From positions 17,897,272 through 17,961,271 of the forward strand of contig NC_081145.1 in the NCBI RefSeq assembly GCF_958295425.1: a stretch of 64,000 bases of DNA, in the 5' to 3' direction. The stretch's first letter is position 1. Each line of letters begins with the position of its first letter. Both the position numbers and the translations under genes were made by a program. The notes below the pieces were generated by a model. That model was not told where the DNA came from, ran no database searches, and worked only from the letters and a program-made list of their open reading frames with translations. This document shows positions 46,319-58,038 of this stretch, in pieces. Source of the DNA: Solea solea (taxonomy: Eukaryota > Chordata > Actinopteri > Pleuronectiformes > Soleidae).

Positions 46319-48482
46319 GCATGATAGTTATCACGTGTTGGAGAAAAGAAGAATGGGTTTTCTCCTTTCAGCAGCGTGTGTCCATTTATTTCATCTTACA
46401 TTCGGCATCTGGTTGCGATGTTTGTCATTTTTTTATAGCACAGAATAATCTTACTGTAGTTATGCAAACATGGCTTGTTTGACAAAATGTTTCTCTGTTG
46501 AAACTAAGAGTATCATACTCATCTGAAAACAACGTGTTAATGAGACTTTGAGAAGTGTGACTTTCTAAGGGTCCATGGTGTTTATAGTGGTTACACTACA
46601 TTGTATTTCACAGATTGGTTCATGGAGCAAAACGAATATTGTAAATGTGTCACAGCACAGCATAATTTGGTGAGATATGGCACGAGGAACTGTTAACACC
46701 AATAATAGCACGTATGCATTATTTTCCTGCAAACAAAGTGCCATTTTGGTTAGTTGGTGCAAAATAACAAGAGGACACAGGAGGAAAAATAAAATGCTTT
46801 CCCTTTGAGGCATGTCCTAGTCCTTTTAAGGATGGCAGCAATAACATGTAAGTGTTAGCAAATGCACTGATGATTTGAATGTAAACATGTACTTGCAAAA
46901 CTGTACTTATACTGCACTAAGAGTGACTCACCATTTGCAAAATGCTCTATTCAGGCTGAGGCATTGTGAGCGTGGCTACTACTCCCTGTTGGCACCTTCT
47001 GGCAGCACTGAAAATACAATGAAAAAGCCCCACTAACTCGCCTGCATGTCTCATACATCTTCAGTCATGCGGAAGGCCGTCCGTCAGTTTTACTGCACAT
47101 CGGCTTCCTCTCAACGCAGCATCGATGACTGATGGCCCTAAGTGCAACTAGATAACTGCGACAGAAGATGATAAAAATGTGAAAACACACATCCCAGGCA
47201 GGAAATTGGCCATTTTGGAGCAACTGATGCTGAGAGGCTAAAGTGATTTCACTTCCTGTAATGCTCCAGCCTTGAAAAGTGGAAATGTGTGGTCATCCGT
47301 GGGCAGATAGATACAGTCCACTTGACATATTACTGAGATACAATAACCTAATAGATTTCCCTTTTTTGTTGTCCTTTCTTCACTTATGTCTTTCTGTTAC
47401 AGATTTAAACCTAACACAGTCATGTCTTGGTGAAGACGTTTCAGTCAGTATTCTGACCATCTGCAGCAAAAATTATAAAGATAAACAGCAGATAATAATA
47501 ACAACCCATAGAGGAATAATAAAACAATAACCCACAACAATAATGAGGACACGTGAATATCTGTGTTGGTTATGAGTAAATACCATCATGATACCTGAAC
47601 ATGTGCTTTTATGTTCTAATTTCTTTTTTCTTCTCATCTTTAACAGTTTTACCATACACAGTGTGTCAAAAATAATGAACTGATTGATGGATGATGATGA
47701 TGCCACAGCTTCTCTGTCAGGAATGGATGCAAATTGTCGAGGTCAGCAGGTTAAACCATTCTTTTTATGGCGTACAATCAAGAACTTGCATTGCGCGACA
47801 TCTAATCTGATATAAAGGATGCAAATCACACTAAATGAACTCAGATAGGCAATTCATCAGCGCACGAATAGGATTTAATAGATCACATCTCCAACTTTTT
47901 TTTTTTTTTTTTTTTTATCGCACATCCAGGCACAAACCTCGATCGCCGATGAAGTCTCTCGTAGTTAAAACCAGCACACAGAATCTGTGTACAAGTGGGT
48001 GTACAAATCACTTTAGTGCTGATTAATATTTCATCTGTGTGCTGTCAGAAAGTGCTAGTGGTCCAGTGTTTATCAAACTGCATTACCTCTGACAACACAG
48101 GGACTGCTTTGCTGAATTGGATTTACTTAGCCGCTCCAGTAACACATTCTACAGTTGATTAGGGAAAGCAATTTAAAAATGAAAACAACTTTGTTGAATA
48201 TGTGTTGGGAACAAAATGTGCTAAAAAAAAAAAAAACCTTGATTGGATTCATAACTCGCTGAAAAGTCGGAATCTGACATCACTCCAGCCAGTAAGAGAC
48301 CAGGAGGAGGTGAAGGCAGTAAAAACCTGATGAGGAATGCAAGACCAGTGCACCAGACAGGAAAGAGAAATGTGGTCGAACTTACAAACAACATTGTAAA
48401 GTACAGCAGTCAGACTGGAGAGATGGAACACAATTAAGTCAATTTTTGTGCCTCATTTCCCTCCTTGCACGTTTGTTTTTAT
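46319..48482. other. gene-free stretch
   Basis: No gene recognised. It contains a 21-base T-run at 47896-47916 and a slightly GC-richer segment near 46980-47130 without an open frame of note. Confidence 0.45.
47896..47916. repeat. T-run
   Basis: Twenty-one consecutive T residues, with no recognisable SINE or processed-transcript sequence at either side. Confidence 0.85.
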
Positions 48483-48657
48483 AGATATACCAGTCGGGGA
48501 ATCCCCCGGTGAAGATTGTGTAATATGTGACTACTACCGTTGCCAGTCACTCACATTTAGTGTGAGCTCAAGACTGCCAAACACAAGGGTGCAAATCACG
48601 GCGTGTTCACTGCTCAGCCATCAAACATCTTTGAAAGTCGTGTTTGAGTTGAACTGA
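48483..48657 (+). CDS. candidate acceptor-linked terminal exon
   Basis: CACGTTTGTTTTTATAG (AG at 48483-48484) is a reasonable acceptor. One frame after it is open to a TGA at 48655-48657 and reads Ile-Pro-Val-Gly-Glu-Ser-Pro-Gly-Glu-Asp-Cys, later Ser-Leu-Lys-Val-Val-Phe-Glu-Leu-Asn before the stop. The balanced charged and polar composition is more protein-like than most frames here. It is followed 290 bases later by another candidate exon on the same strand (48949). No family recognised. Confidence 0.15.
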
Positions 48658-48948
48658 TGGGAACATTTGGTTGCGGTGCAGTGATGTTGACTAACACAAT
48701 GAAGTGTTCGAGGCCTGTGTTGTAACTGCTACTGAATATGTGCGATGCTGTCATGTTATTTTGTGCATAGTCTTCTTGACGAATTGTTTACTGATCTAAA
48801 TGTACGTTAGACAAGACAACCCAGTGCATTCAGGCGCACTGAAGAAGGGGGATGATGTTAGATTTGGCCACCAAACACCAAGGCTGTACACTGTGTGCTG
48901 GATCAGCAGGAACTCCTCATGAGTCCAGAAGTGCAATAATACTCACAG

Positions 48949-49028
48949 GTAGTAATTGCGGGCCTGCTGATATCACAGAGCTGCTGGAGCTGCTTACGGT
49001 GCAGAAGGCGGGAGGCTGGAGGTGTGAG
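48949..49028 (+). CDS. candidate 80-bp internal exon
   Basis: Bounded on the left by ATACTCACAG and on the right by a strong donor, TGTGAG|GTGAGC (intron from 49029). In the frame with two leading bases it reads Ser-Asn-Cys-Gly-Pro-Ala-Asp-Ile-Thr-Glu-Leu-Leu-Glu-Leu-Leu and on to Trp-Arg-Cys-Glu, an amphipathic Leu/Glu-rich helix-like segment with GC-rich codons. The acceptor lacks a strong pyrimidine tract. About 340 bases downstream the plus strand has Leu-Gln-Phe-Glu-Met-Glu-Thr-His-Ala-Gln (ending near 49411 at AA|GTGAGC), which is similarly exon-like. The phases of the two do not obviously join. Function unknown. Confidence 0.2.
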
Positions 49029-49414
49029 GTGAGCAGCGTCTCCCTTTAATCCGCATACCCTCACAGCATTCCCTCCTTAATTGATCAGCCACCTGTGAGA
49101 ACCAAGCAACAGAGCAAAAACTTACTCCCAGTCTAACACATTAGAGGTAATTTACTCATATGTTTCACATTCGTATACGTACATTAAGTGTTTTATAATG
49201 TTGTTTACATTTAAATTACCAAATAAGGTAATTTCTTTATCAAGTAAAGGGTATCTTAAGGCAATATCTTTACATCGATACAGTTTATGCTGCATTAAAA
49301 TCACAACCCACGCCTCCCCCGCTCACTACTCAAGTCCTGTGTCCGGCTCAATTATTTGGAGATGGACATTGAGGAAGCTCCAGTTTGAGATGGAGACTCA
49401 CGCACAGAAGTGAG

Positions 49415-51148
49415 CAAACACTGCACTTGTCTCACTACATGTCTGTACTAAAACTGAACTTACATCATACCCGCTATTCTGAGTTTGTTCTCCTCTCTGC
49501 ATTCATTCTTTCTCTTTGCTGTTTCAGTTGCAACATCAAACTGACTGAGTTTAGCGCTTGTTAAAATATATTGTTTTCTATGGAGACACAAGCGGGATAT
49601 TTGTAGGGGTGGAGATGGAGCCAAGCAGTAATATCCCTGGTTGTGAAGAGAGGAGGTTGGAGGAGCACCTGGACATGTCGCCCAGCCCTAGTATATCTAC
49701 TGTCAATGGGAGTCGGTGACCGGCCACATGCTGGAGATCAATGTGTGTTTGTAAACTCATAAAGTCATATTTTTGGACTAAAAAAACTGGACTAATGGAA
49801 CCTTCTGTTCACTCTTCTACAAGATTATAGACAAACAAAACAGATGAACAAAGCCATGCTTGTGGAAATTAAAGGAGGCAGTTTAGTTTAAGGGAGCCGA
49901 CCAAGACGAGCAGGTGTGTGAGGTCTTCTGTGGTGAAATACAGTGATGACGATATAGTGGTGCTGATTATTATCTAATGCATGCTCACTGCCAGAAAACA
50001 AAACCAACCACTATCACATAAACACAGTCATATGCTTCAAGACATCCTAATAGCTCAGGTTCAATTCTAAGTACATTTAAAGGACTGAGATACAATAGGA
50101 AACAGCTGGTTTTGTCATAAAGTAATACAATTTACAATCGGAATTATGGGGATTTAAAACATAAACACAACATGAAGGCGTGTGCTCAGTTTTCACAACT
50201 AAGAACCTCTTCACAAAGGCGAACAACCGTGTTTCAGCTTTACTTTTGAGTTTCACATCTCTGCTTGCTGCCAGTAATAACCACATGCTCCATTTCCCTC
50301 TCTGTGGGTGAGAGACTATCAGACTTTGAAATGCTGCAGAGATCTTTAGTGTTGCAGAGGTTGTGAATGTCACAGTTAATTTGTTCCTTCATTACAGAAA
50401 ATAAACAACCAAGGAGCTTCTGGCGAAGTTATTAATATTCACATTTCCAATAAGTGAGTTTGTATTACAGCCTTTCTCACTATAGGACATGAGCACCTCA
50501 AGATGGATTTGGTCCATCAATTTCAGAAGCATTAACAATACCTGTATACAAAAATGAGGAGGTGTTATAGTATTAATTCATTGCTATGTTCTTTAGAGAA
50601 CGGTAAAATGTTCCAAATATTTGACAACAGGGCTGACAGTTCACCATGCATGACACACGTGGAAGCTACAATTTGAAAAGAAAATCAGTGTGTATTGTAT
50701 GACTGATGAGAACATGACAAAGCCCCAGATTAAGTCACTTCCTCTAAGTTGTGCTAATTATGTGCAACCTACACAAAGGCAAGTTGGTGCAGCAAAAATA
50801 ATAATAATAATAAAAAAAAGGCTAACAGAATGTTCATAAACTCAGATAAAGAAACATACAACATGACATAAGAAAACAGCAATGTGAAGGGAAATCAAAA
50901 AACTGACTGAGGACTGGAGAGCACAGATCATTGACAGCATGTACATCACATTTGGACATAATACACACAGACAATCAGAGAAGCAGGAAATAAGACAGGT
51001 AGTAAAACAAGTAAGAGCTACAGAAGCTAAATAGGTAAATCACCAAATGAGGTCAACACAAATGAAATTCAATTACAAAAAGAAGTTCAGAAATTTCAAA
51101 AGGTTAATAATCACAGATTCCCTTCAAGGGTAGATCATGATAATTTTT
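49415..51148. other. gene-free stretch
   Basis: No gene recognised. It holds an (AAT)n tract at 50796-50813. A GC-richer segment near 49580-49740 has a 60-codon minus-strand frame without recognisable features and might belong to an unidentified repeat. Confidence 0.45.
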
Positions 51149-51268
51149 TTACTCCTGGCATAGGGGATGCCGGAGCGCAACATAAAAGACCAAATGGAGA
51201 ATGTAATTTGCTAGGAAGAACGCCATCACCATTTTAGTCACTTGCCTGATTGGTTGTCTGATTGAGCA
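51149..51268 (-). CDS. candidate terminal coding exon with membrane-like segment
   Basis: On the minus strand ACTTTTTCTTTCTCCAG (AG at 51269-51270) is a strong acceptor. Phase 0 after it gives 39 codons, starting Cys-Ser-Ile-Arg-Gln-Pro-Ile-Arg-Gln, then a hydrophobic run Met-Val-Met-Ala-Phe-Phe-Leu-Ala-Asn-Tyr-Ile-Leu-His-Leu-Val-Phe-Tyr-Val-Ala-Leu and a short basic tail ending Cys-Gln-Glu before TAA at 51149-51151. It resembles a single transmembrane helix near a protein C-terminus. It has the same phase and strand as the hydrophobic exon candidate at 40998-41048, so alternative last exons are possible. No family recognised, and upstream exons should lie beyond 51.3 kb. Confidence 0.28.
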   Translation of the reverse strand, partial: CSIRQPIRQVTKMVMAFFLANYILHLVFYVALRHPLCQE

Positions 51269-51516
51269 CTGGAGAAAGAAAAAGTCTTAGGTTACTGCGT
51301 TGTTTTATGAAAACCTGGAACCCAAATGCTCTAATCGTTAGCAATCTTGCCTTTGCAGCTAGAAGACCTGGGTTTGTGATCGGGATGGAACGAAGGAATT
51401 AGCATGGATTTTGCATATTCTCCCCGTGTGCGTGAGGGTTTTCTCCGAGTTCTCCAGTTTCATCCCATAGTCTAAAAACATACAGATTTGGGGATTAGGC
51501 AAAGTGGACACTCTAA

Positions 51517-51737
51517 GATTAGATTAATTTTTTATTAAGTATTCCTCTGCATTTGACCCATCCTAGAATTAGGAGCAGTGGGCTGCCACACTGAGTAACG
51601 CCCGGGGAGCATTGGGGGTTGGGTACCTTGCTCAGGTGTACCCCAGCCCCCTTTTTTTTTTTTTTGGCCGGATGGGGATTTGAACTTGTGACCCTCCGGT
51701 TACAAGCCAAGTTCCCTTTCCACTTGGCCACGGGCTG
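51517..51737 (-). mobile_element. tRNA-derived SINE inserted in the outer SINE
   Basis: On the minus strand the head reads CCGTGGCCAAGTGGAAAGG (A box TGGCCAAGTGG), GGCTTGTAACCGG (anticodon-loop-like) and AAGTTCAAATCCCC (B box), then a 17-base A-run, GGGGTACACCTGAGCAAGG, CAATGCTCCCCGGGCGTTAC, a GGGTCAAATGCAGAGGAATAC block and an AATAAAAAATTAATC-type tail. Internal Pol III promoter boxes plus body and AT-rich tail define a tRNA-derived SINE. Target duplications are not evident. Confidence 0.8.
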
Positions 51738-51828
51738 TCAAATAAATGATAGACCTGTCCATGGTGTACCCCACCTGTCACCCTATGTCAGCTGGTATAG
51801 GTACCAGCCTCCCCTGCAACCCTTGTGG

Positions 51829-52062
51829 TTTGGTTTTGTATATTTATATGAAGATTTTTTTTGCCATTCACTCACACTTTCATACAGCGCATCTACAGTA
51901 TGTGCAGCACATTTCCTGTCAGTCATGTTTCATGCCCATTCACACGCTGCAAGCACAGCCGTCAGGAGACACATCAGCATGTAGACTAGCGGAGCCGGGA
52001 ATCGAACCCACAACCTTCAAGTTGAGACTCTTTCTACCACTGAGCTGCTGTCGCCCTCGTGT
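51829..52062 (-). mobile_element. V-SINE-like element inserted in the outer SINE
   Basis: Minus-strand order matches the copy at 21640-21856: GGCGACAGCAGCTCAGTGG head, AACTTGAAGGTTGTGGGTTCG with a good B box (GGTTCGATTCCC), CTCCGCTAGTCTACATGC, then CTGTGCTTGCAGCGTGTGAATG. The words CCTTGTGG (51821-51828) and CCTCGTGTGG (52055-52064) may be an imperfect target duplication. The copy is divergent, so it is not a recent insertion. Confidence 0.7.
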
Positions 52063-52098
52063 GGAGGATAAAGTGGTAGAAGATGAATGAATGAATGG

Positions 52099-54430
52099 AA
52101 CACAAATGCCACAAAATAGGTCCTGTCATACATTAATAGAACTTATCTAAAAGTGATGGAAAATTCATTAAAAAATATAAATATTCTCTTCGTACCCAAA
52201 AGAAAAAATATTCTCTTCGTACCCACAAATCTCCACTGTAGCATGAACTATTGCTCGCCGTGATTTGAGGTGAGATAGAAGTGTTATCCAAACTAAAGAG
52301 GCCTCACGGCTGTATTCAAGCAGTGATGGCATTACTTGCTGAAACAGCGAACATATTACGCTTGACTTCCCTTTGATAATGCAAGAGCAACTGAAACCTG
52401 AAAGTCAGCTCCCCATTAAAACTGCTGCTGGGTATTTTAAAAGTGAAGCAGAGCCCGATAGGGGAATTGAGCCACTGTTTCCCAACTTGAAAGACGTCAG
52501 CTTGAGCTTGCAAAAAATTATTCCTGCCACTCTGTCACACTGACAGGACCTCCGAGAATATCACTTTTACTACCCCTACTGCACCACCTCTACCACAGCA
52601 TGCAGAGTAGCAAGTAGCTGCCACATGTTACTCTGTAGCTGACAATGAAAGGCAACGAGGACCTGTCTGACATATTTATAAAATGTCAGTCAAGCAGACA
52701 GTATGACCGCAATCAGAGTAACCTGATAACAAGCCTCTTCTCCTTCAGCAACCTTGGAATGCACTGTTCACACAAATCTAGTGGTTCTAGAACCTGAACC
52801 CCATGTAGAAAAGTGGGTACTGGAGGGAAAGTGGATAAATCACTGATAAACACCATCTACCCAACAGTCAAACTTTTTAAAATGGTAAACAGGAAACCAA
52901 ACAACTGGAAAATTGGAGCATGTTAGTCGAACCTACCAGCAAGCTTAAAAATGCAATTTCAAGGTTAAGTGTGTGATATAGAGAAAAATAATGCATAAGT
53001 CAATTATGGATTAACATCAGCCAAGCAAAAAATGAAAAAAAAAAAAAAATCAAACCAACTTTTTTCAGTTTAAACCATGTGCTATGGTTTTACAAATCAT
53101 CTCCTTGAGCATGCGTCTTTGCTAGTGATAGCTTGAGACTTTCATCCCCTCCATGTCTGTGACAAGATTAGGCTATCTCTCCTTGTGCACATGGGTGACT
53201 GACTCCTTGGGGCTGGTCGCATCACTCTTGCAACCCCCTCCCTCATCCCAAAGCAGAAAACATTTTTATTTTCAAAAGGATTAGGTCTCACCACAGGCCA
53301 CCTGTCAGGCAAAAGCATCACCCGCATGGCACGAGCTCCCCAGGCACACAGCAGAACATATCATGGCCTCGGTGACTAACAGGAATCCCCGGGAGTTTAC
53401 CTCACAGTGGCATGGCAGTGGGTAACACATTTGCTACTTCTTTACAGCATCTTTCACCTGCCCACATCTAAAAAAAAAAATGTATTTCACACTGTATATA
53501 GATCTGTGGATGGAGCAGGAAGCTAAACTACTTAAAACAACCTGAGAGCAGCTTCATCGGATGGAGAGGTTGAAAGTCCCATATTTTAAAACTAGAATAT
53601 TATTTAGGAACAGCAAAATAAACAAATAAAAATAAATTAATTAATTCATTAAAACATATTAAACATGAAAGCTACTAGTAGATGTCAAAATAGCAAAACA
53701 AAGTGAGTTGAGTTGAATAGGTTCATCATGTCAGCAGTAAAGCCTATACTTTCACAATCATATCAACTCTGAGCATGAGACGGCATAGGGAAGATTTATT
53801 AAAATGAGTCTTAGAGGAGCCTCTCATCAAGATGTGAAATAAAACACATTTACTGACCCAGTAAAGGAAAAATCAACAATACAGCACACTCATGAGTCAG
53901 TGATATGCAGGCAGTAACCATCCAATGTATGTAAAAGCAGGATTACCTGGGATTAACCAGGACTGGTTTGACAGCGTTTAGTGAGTAAACAATTATTTCT
54001 TAAAAATCCCAATGTGAAATTTCTATTTGTTTGTTAAATAAATATCAAATCCCAAAACTTGTCATTGTGCCATGGAGGTCATGGTTGTGCTAAAATAAAT
54101 AAGTAAGTCAATTTGAATCCCCAGTTCACCAGGAAAATGAAGCTGGACACTTCTTGCTTTGCATACTTTTATCCCAGTCAAGTCAAGTAGTCAAGAAATT
54201 GCCTTTTATACAAGAATGGGAGAAAAAGCTGAAGGCTACGGGATAATAAGAGTTTATGAAAGGAGTACTCTCAACCTTGACATTCTGTATTCTGGACTCC
54301 TCAGCCAGCAGTCACAGTACACTGAAAGTCTCTAACTTTAAATGAAATAATGGGTAATTTAAGCAAGCTAGGATAATTGCACAATGTTACAATACATAAA
54401 TGCCAAGACATACGTCTTGGGTGGAGACCA
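52099..54430. other. gene-free stretch
   Basis: No gene recognised. It contains a small tandem duplication (52179-52225) and an A-run at 53035-53049. A slightly GC-richer patch at 53140-53420 has a 61-codon minus-strand frame and splice-like words, but no open exon consistent with them. Confidence 0.45.
52179..52225. repeat. 27-bp tandem duplication
   Basis: AAATATTCTCTTCGTACCCA occurs exactly at 52179-52198 and again at 52206-52225, separated by seven bases (AAAGAAA). This is a small local duplication. Confidence 0.9.
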
Positions 54431-54739
54431 CCAGGTCCTTGCTTAATGGAAAAGAGGGTCCAGATCCTCCATCTTTCACACTCAGGTGTGAAAATGACCT
54501 CATTGGTCATTTAGTTACATGTGACCCCATGCATCATCAACAAAGCCAGGTTCCCCTCCTCCTCACTTTTCCCCCTCTAACCCTCTAAGAGGACATTCCT
54601 TTCATTTCCCTGTCCTCCTCTGTGGAGGAAGGATACAGACATCTCTTCAGAGAGAACCCTCTTTGCTGACCTCTGAGCTATTACAAGTCTATCTGCCAAA
54701 TCTAAAATTCAAGAAAGCAATAGCATATTATTGAAGCGC
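54431..54739. other. unassigned stretch upstream of L2 fragment
   Basis: No gene is recognised. It could be further decayed LINE sequence, but I cannot align it to RT blocks by eye. Confidence 0.3.
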
Positions 54740-55315
54740 CACACATCTATCCTGCTTGTATTCAACTGTCAGTTTTTTAACTTGTGGTCAAGCTCATACG
54801 TTTCTTCAATCATCCCAAAAGGGCACATGTCACCCCTCGTCCTCTGGCTACCCTTAGCTGCCCGCATCAAATTCAAATCACTGTTGCTAACCTGCAAAGT
54901 GCTTCATGGGTCTGCTCCCACCTACTTAAATGCTAAAGGCTTATGTTACCCCTCGACTACTCCGTTCATCAAGGTATTGTCGTCTGGCGGTGCCAACACC
55001 CCCCGCAAGACAATCCAGACTCTTTAAATGTTTCGTTCCACGCTGGTGGAATGACCTACCGAGCGCTACCAGAACAGGGGCGTCCCCGTCTATCTTCAAG
55101 AAGCTCTTGAAAACCCAGCTCTTCCAAGAGCATCTTCTGTCCTTGCACTTACCCTACTCCCTCCATCTCCTTCTGCACTTGGATGCACGCTCACCCTCTA
55201 TCAGTCCACTGTTCCTGTCTAGTAGAGTTCTTTCCAAGACTACTACTTCTATGTAGCTTATTCCTCTTTTGTAAGGTGCTTTTGATAAAAGTGCTAAAAT
55301 GTTAAATGTTAAATT
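54740..55315 (+). pseudogene. L2-type LINE, 3' fragment with RT C-terminus
   Basis: Two overlapping plus-strand frames together carry the end of an L2-clade ORF2. The first (to about 55027) has His-Met-Ser-Pro-Leu-Val, then Leu-Pro-Leu-Ala-Ala-Arg-Ile-Lys-Phe-Lys and Leu-His-Gly-Ser-Ala-Pro-Thr-Tyr-Leu. The second (from 54930) has Leu-Arg-Ser-Ser, Arg-Leu-Phe-Lys, and the signature Trp-Trp-Asn-Asp-Leu-Pro, then Phe-Lys-Lys-Leu-Leu-Lys-Thr. The switch of frame between them is a frameshift. After the stop the 3' UTR ends with TTGTAAGGTGCTTTTGATAA and AAGTGCTAAAATG, the usual L2 terminus. It is a different subfamily from the 22.4 kb element because the 3' tails differ. Confidence 0.8.
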
Positions 55316-57924
55316 TCACATTTAATTTTGAACTAGGGAACTAGCATGTAAGAAGCAACACATATACAAATAAAGTCAAGTAACACAAGCAGCGTAAATA
55401 TGGGAAGCCAGTAAAGTTTGGTTGGCTATCAGGATGAAGACCATGCCACTGCTGTGAGATGCTGTAAATGACTGAAGCCGCTATTCTACCTTTAATTGAA
55501 AGGAGTACTTTAAACGGTACAGATAAGTGAGGTGACAATGGAACGTCACAGGTTTAACTTCGATTAATTGACGAGCAATCAGTTGAATCAATTACTCCTT
55601 TGTCAAAGGCAAATACCAAATTCAATGGGTTTTGTGAACAGTGCTGCTGGAATATAATATGGTTTGTATGTTGTAGTCATTTCCAGTACATAAAAGTCTG
55701 AACTTGGTCCCCCATTTGCACACCTCCTTGCCAATTTCTAAATAATCCATCAAATAATTGTTTCATGGAAGCAAATTCATTGTACAATTATTATGCCATT
55801 AAGAGACTGTGTATCCCTGAAAATGATGCCTAAATGGGTTCATGAATCATTCAGGCCTAGATGTTTAAAAAACAATATGTGGTATATAATTCAGTGTGTT
55901 CCTCACAAGGAGAATTTAGCTTTTTAAATTGTTAACAACATTGGAACTGAAATGTCTCGGTTCATGAGACATTTTATTAAATTAGCTCAAATTAATTTAC
56001 CATAAATCTATAACTGACAGTGCCTCTCTGTAAAAAAATCCAAATATGACATTTAAAGGAAATAATTCATATGTATTGTACAATATGAATGTATGACTGT
56101 TGGACTACACTTTTTTCCCCCACTAATTTTCATAATGGTGTCTCATATAATGAAATAGTGCCCTCACTTACAGTAATTGCAGTCTTGGATGGACAACTAT
56201 TTCTGTCAAGACATAATTATAATATTAAGAAAAGTTTAGTGACGGGATTGAGTTGCTGAACAATTTTACATTCTAAGCATATATCCAAGGGCAGGGCATC
56301 ATTTCAGTGGTCATAAAAGCACCAGCATCTCTTTGATGACTGAGTCATATTACTTCACAAGGGGAAGGAATGTCTGATCATCATTAACAGCTGAGTAGAG
56401 CGTCATTTTACTATTCATCTCATATTTTGTGGAATGGCTGACACAGGGTATGTGTCAATTTTAACATCAAAATAAAGGCAGGGAAAAACATTTGATGTGT
56501 ATAACTCTAAACCTCCTGACGACATATAGTAGAAACACATAGAAGCCACAAGGCATATTTCCCTGTGACTGGCTTGGACAGCTCTCCATTAGGGTAATCA
56601 AGGGCAGATGCTACAGGGAAATGAGATAAGTGTAATAAATGGCTTTGGGAAGATTTGCAATTTAGAAGAACATGATTGCACATTTAAAACATGCGATATA
56701 TATTCTTATTAATGCAAGGCGCTTTATTTATGCTCAGAATATTTCATCAGATGACGACCTGTGATCCTGCAGACCAGCATGCATAACAATGAATATGACA
56801 GGAGGCCATTACTGCAGAGTGCCAAGTTTGCAGCAAACTGGAAACCTAGTGGATTTGCAGTTGTGGGATCAAATGAATTATATATTTATGATATGCAATT
56901 TCTGAATTTTACGTCACAGAATGAACAATGTACAACCACCAAAGTAGGGGTAAGGTTTTTAGTGTGACTCAGTACAATACCCACACATCTTATTTGTATG
57001 ATTTTGAGTAGAGAAACATTTACTCCTCTAATATCTTTTATTTACTGAACATTTTCATAATTTAGTGTTATTGATTTAGTAATACCGACAGACATAAACG
57101 CCTCATATAGATACGTGGAGTGCTGGCACTTATCTTTTTCCCCCACTTCACGCACTGGTGTGACTAAATGTTTCTTGAGCATTATTTGATTAACTAATGC
57201 ATCCCGAGACTAATTCACACAGAATATGACAAATCAACATAAATATTATAGTAATGCTATTTTTATGAAGAAGCAGAGATACTTAACAGATCAGAAAATG
57301 ACAAGTATCCCAATCAACACATGAGCATATGGGAGACGGTCTAATTGCTTCATCTCACATCTCCTAAACACAACAGAAAAAAAGATATATCCACACAAAG
57401 GATGAGAATGTGCCAGATGTTTCTGTGAAGCTACAGAACCTCAAACTCCTCACTTTGGGCAGCAACATATACACCAAGTCCTGAGACATACTGACTAGTG
57501 TTCCCTTTTATATGTGTACTGCAACCTAATGTCATATTCATCACAAGGTACCAGAAGCAACATAATCAAATCGACACCCTGAGGCATTTAATTCACAAAT
57601 GGATTAAGGAGGGGTCCAAAGAAAAAGAAGTAGAATGAGAGAAATTCTGGAGCGGCAGATGGTGTGAAATGACTTGCGAGTTTGGTGTGAAACAACTTGA
57701 GATTTAGAGCATGACTAACGGAAAATCTTGCCAAAAGCACTTATTTTATAAACACAAATGGGACAAATTGCAATGGTGAAGCATTTTAGGTTCTTGGGAT
57801 TAATGGTGATTGCTAATTTGTGATTCAAGGAGGCATCCAAACCCTGACTGGCTGGGGCTCAGAAACTGTCTGCATAATTTTAGACAATATTAGACGATAA
57901 AATGCTGACACATGTAGAGCTGTA
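55316..57924. other. gene-free AT-rich stretch
   Basis: No gene or recognisable repeat. Open frames are below 70 codons. Confidence 0.5.
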
Positions 57925-57989
57925 ATAACCCGGCTCCTTTTTAGGATTTGGCTCCCTCTGAGCCAATCATTAAACTGATCCGGGTGTGC

Positions 57990-58038
57990 GAGTCACTTGA
58001 GTCACTTGTCTCTTGAGTCACTTGAGTCACTTGAGTCA
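57990..58038. repeat. CTTGAGTCAC decamer array
   Basis: About five copies of GAGTCACTTG/CTTGAGTCAC with one variant unit (CTTGTCTCTTG). It lies inside the possible transposon remnant. Confidence 0.9.

Larger units (their letters stand above)
51322..52098 (+). mobile_element. SINE with L2-type 3' tail, interrupted by two younger SINEs
   Basis: Left part 51322-51516: a tRNA-like head (GCTCTAATCGTTAGCAATC, ACCTGGGTTTGTGATC as degraded A and B boxes), then TTTGCATATTCTCCCCGTG, TTTTCTCCGAGTTCTCCAG and ATTAGGCAAAGTGGACACTC. Middle part 51738-51828: ATGGTGTACCCCACC, ATGTCAGCTGGTATAGGTACC. End 52063-52098: GGAGGATAAAGTGGTAGAAG and ATGAATGAATGG. These three pieces, in this order, form one very common teleost repeat whose 3' end matches the L2 tail. 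The gaps are filled by SINEs in the opposite orientation. A second copy of the family, minus strand, is at 61924-62135. Confidence 0.75.

Noticed and set aside
51665..51737. tRNA-like sequence with A and B boxes on the minus strand.
   Set aside because: It is the head of a SINE. The cloverleaf arms do not pair convincingly and it runs into an A-run and SINE body, so it is not a functional tRNA gene.
51999..52050. Second tRNA-like B box (GGTTCGATTCCC on the minus strand).
   Set aside because: It is part of the V-SINE-like element, not an independent tRNA.
53142..53420. GC-richer patch with splice-like words on the minus strand.
   Set aside because: The only frame starting at the acceptor stops just before the donor, so no consistent exon can be drawn.
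57990..58038. Regular short repeats that could be mistaken for a CRISPR array.
   Set aside because: The decamer units are directly adjacent with no spacers, and the genome is vertebrate.
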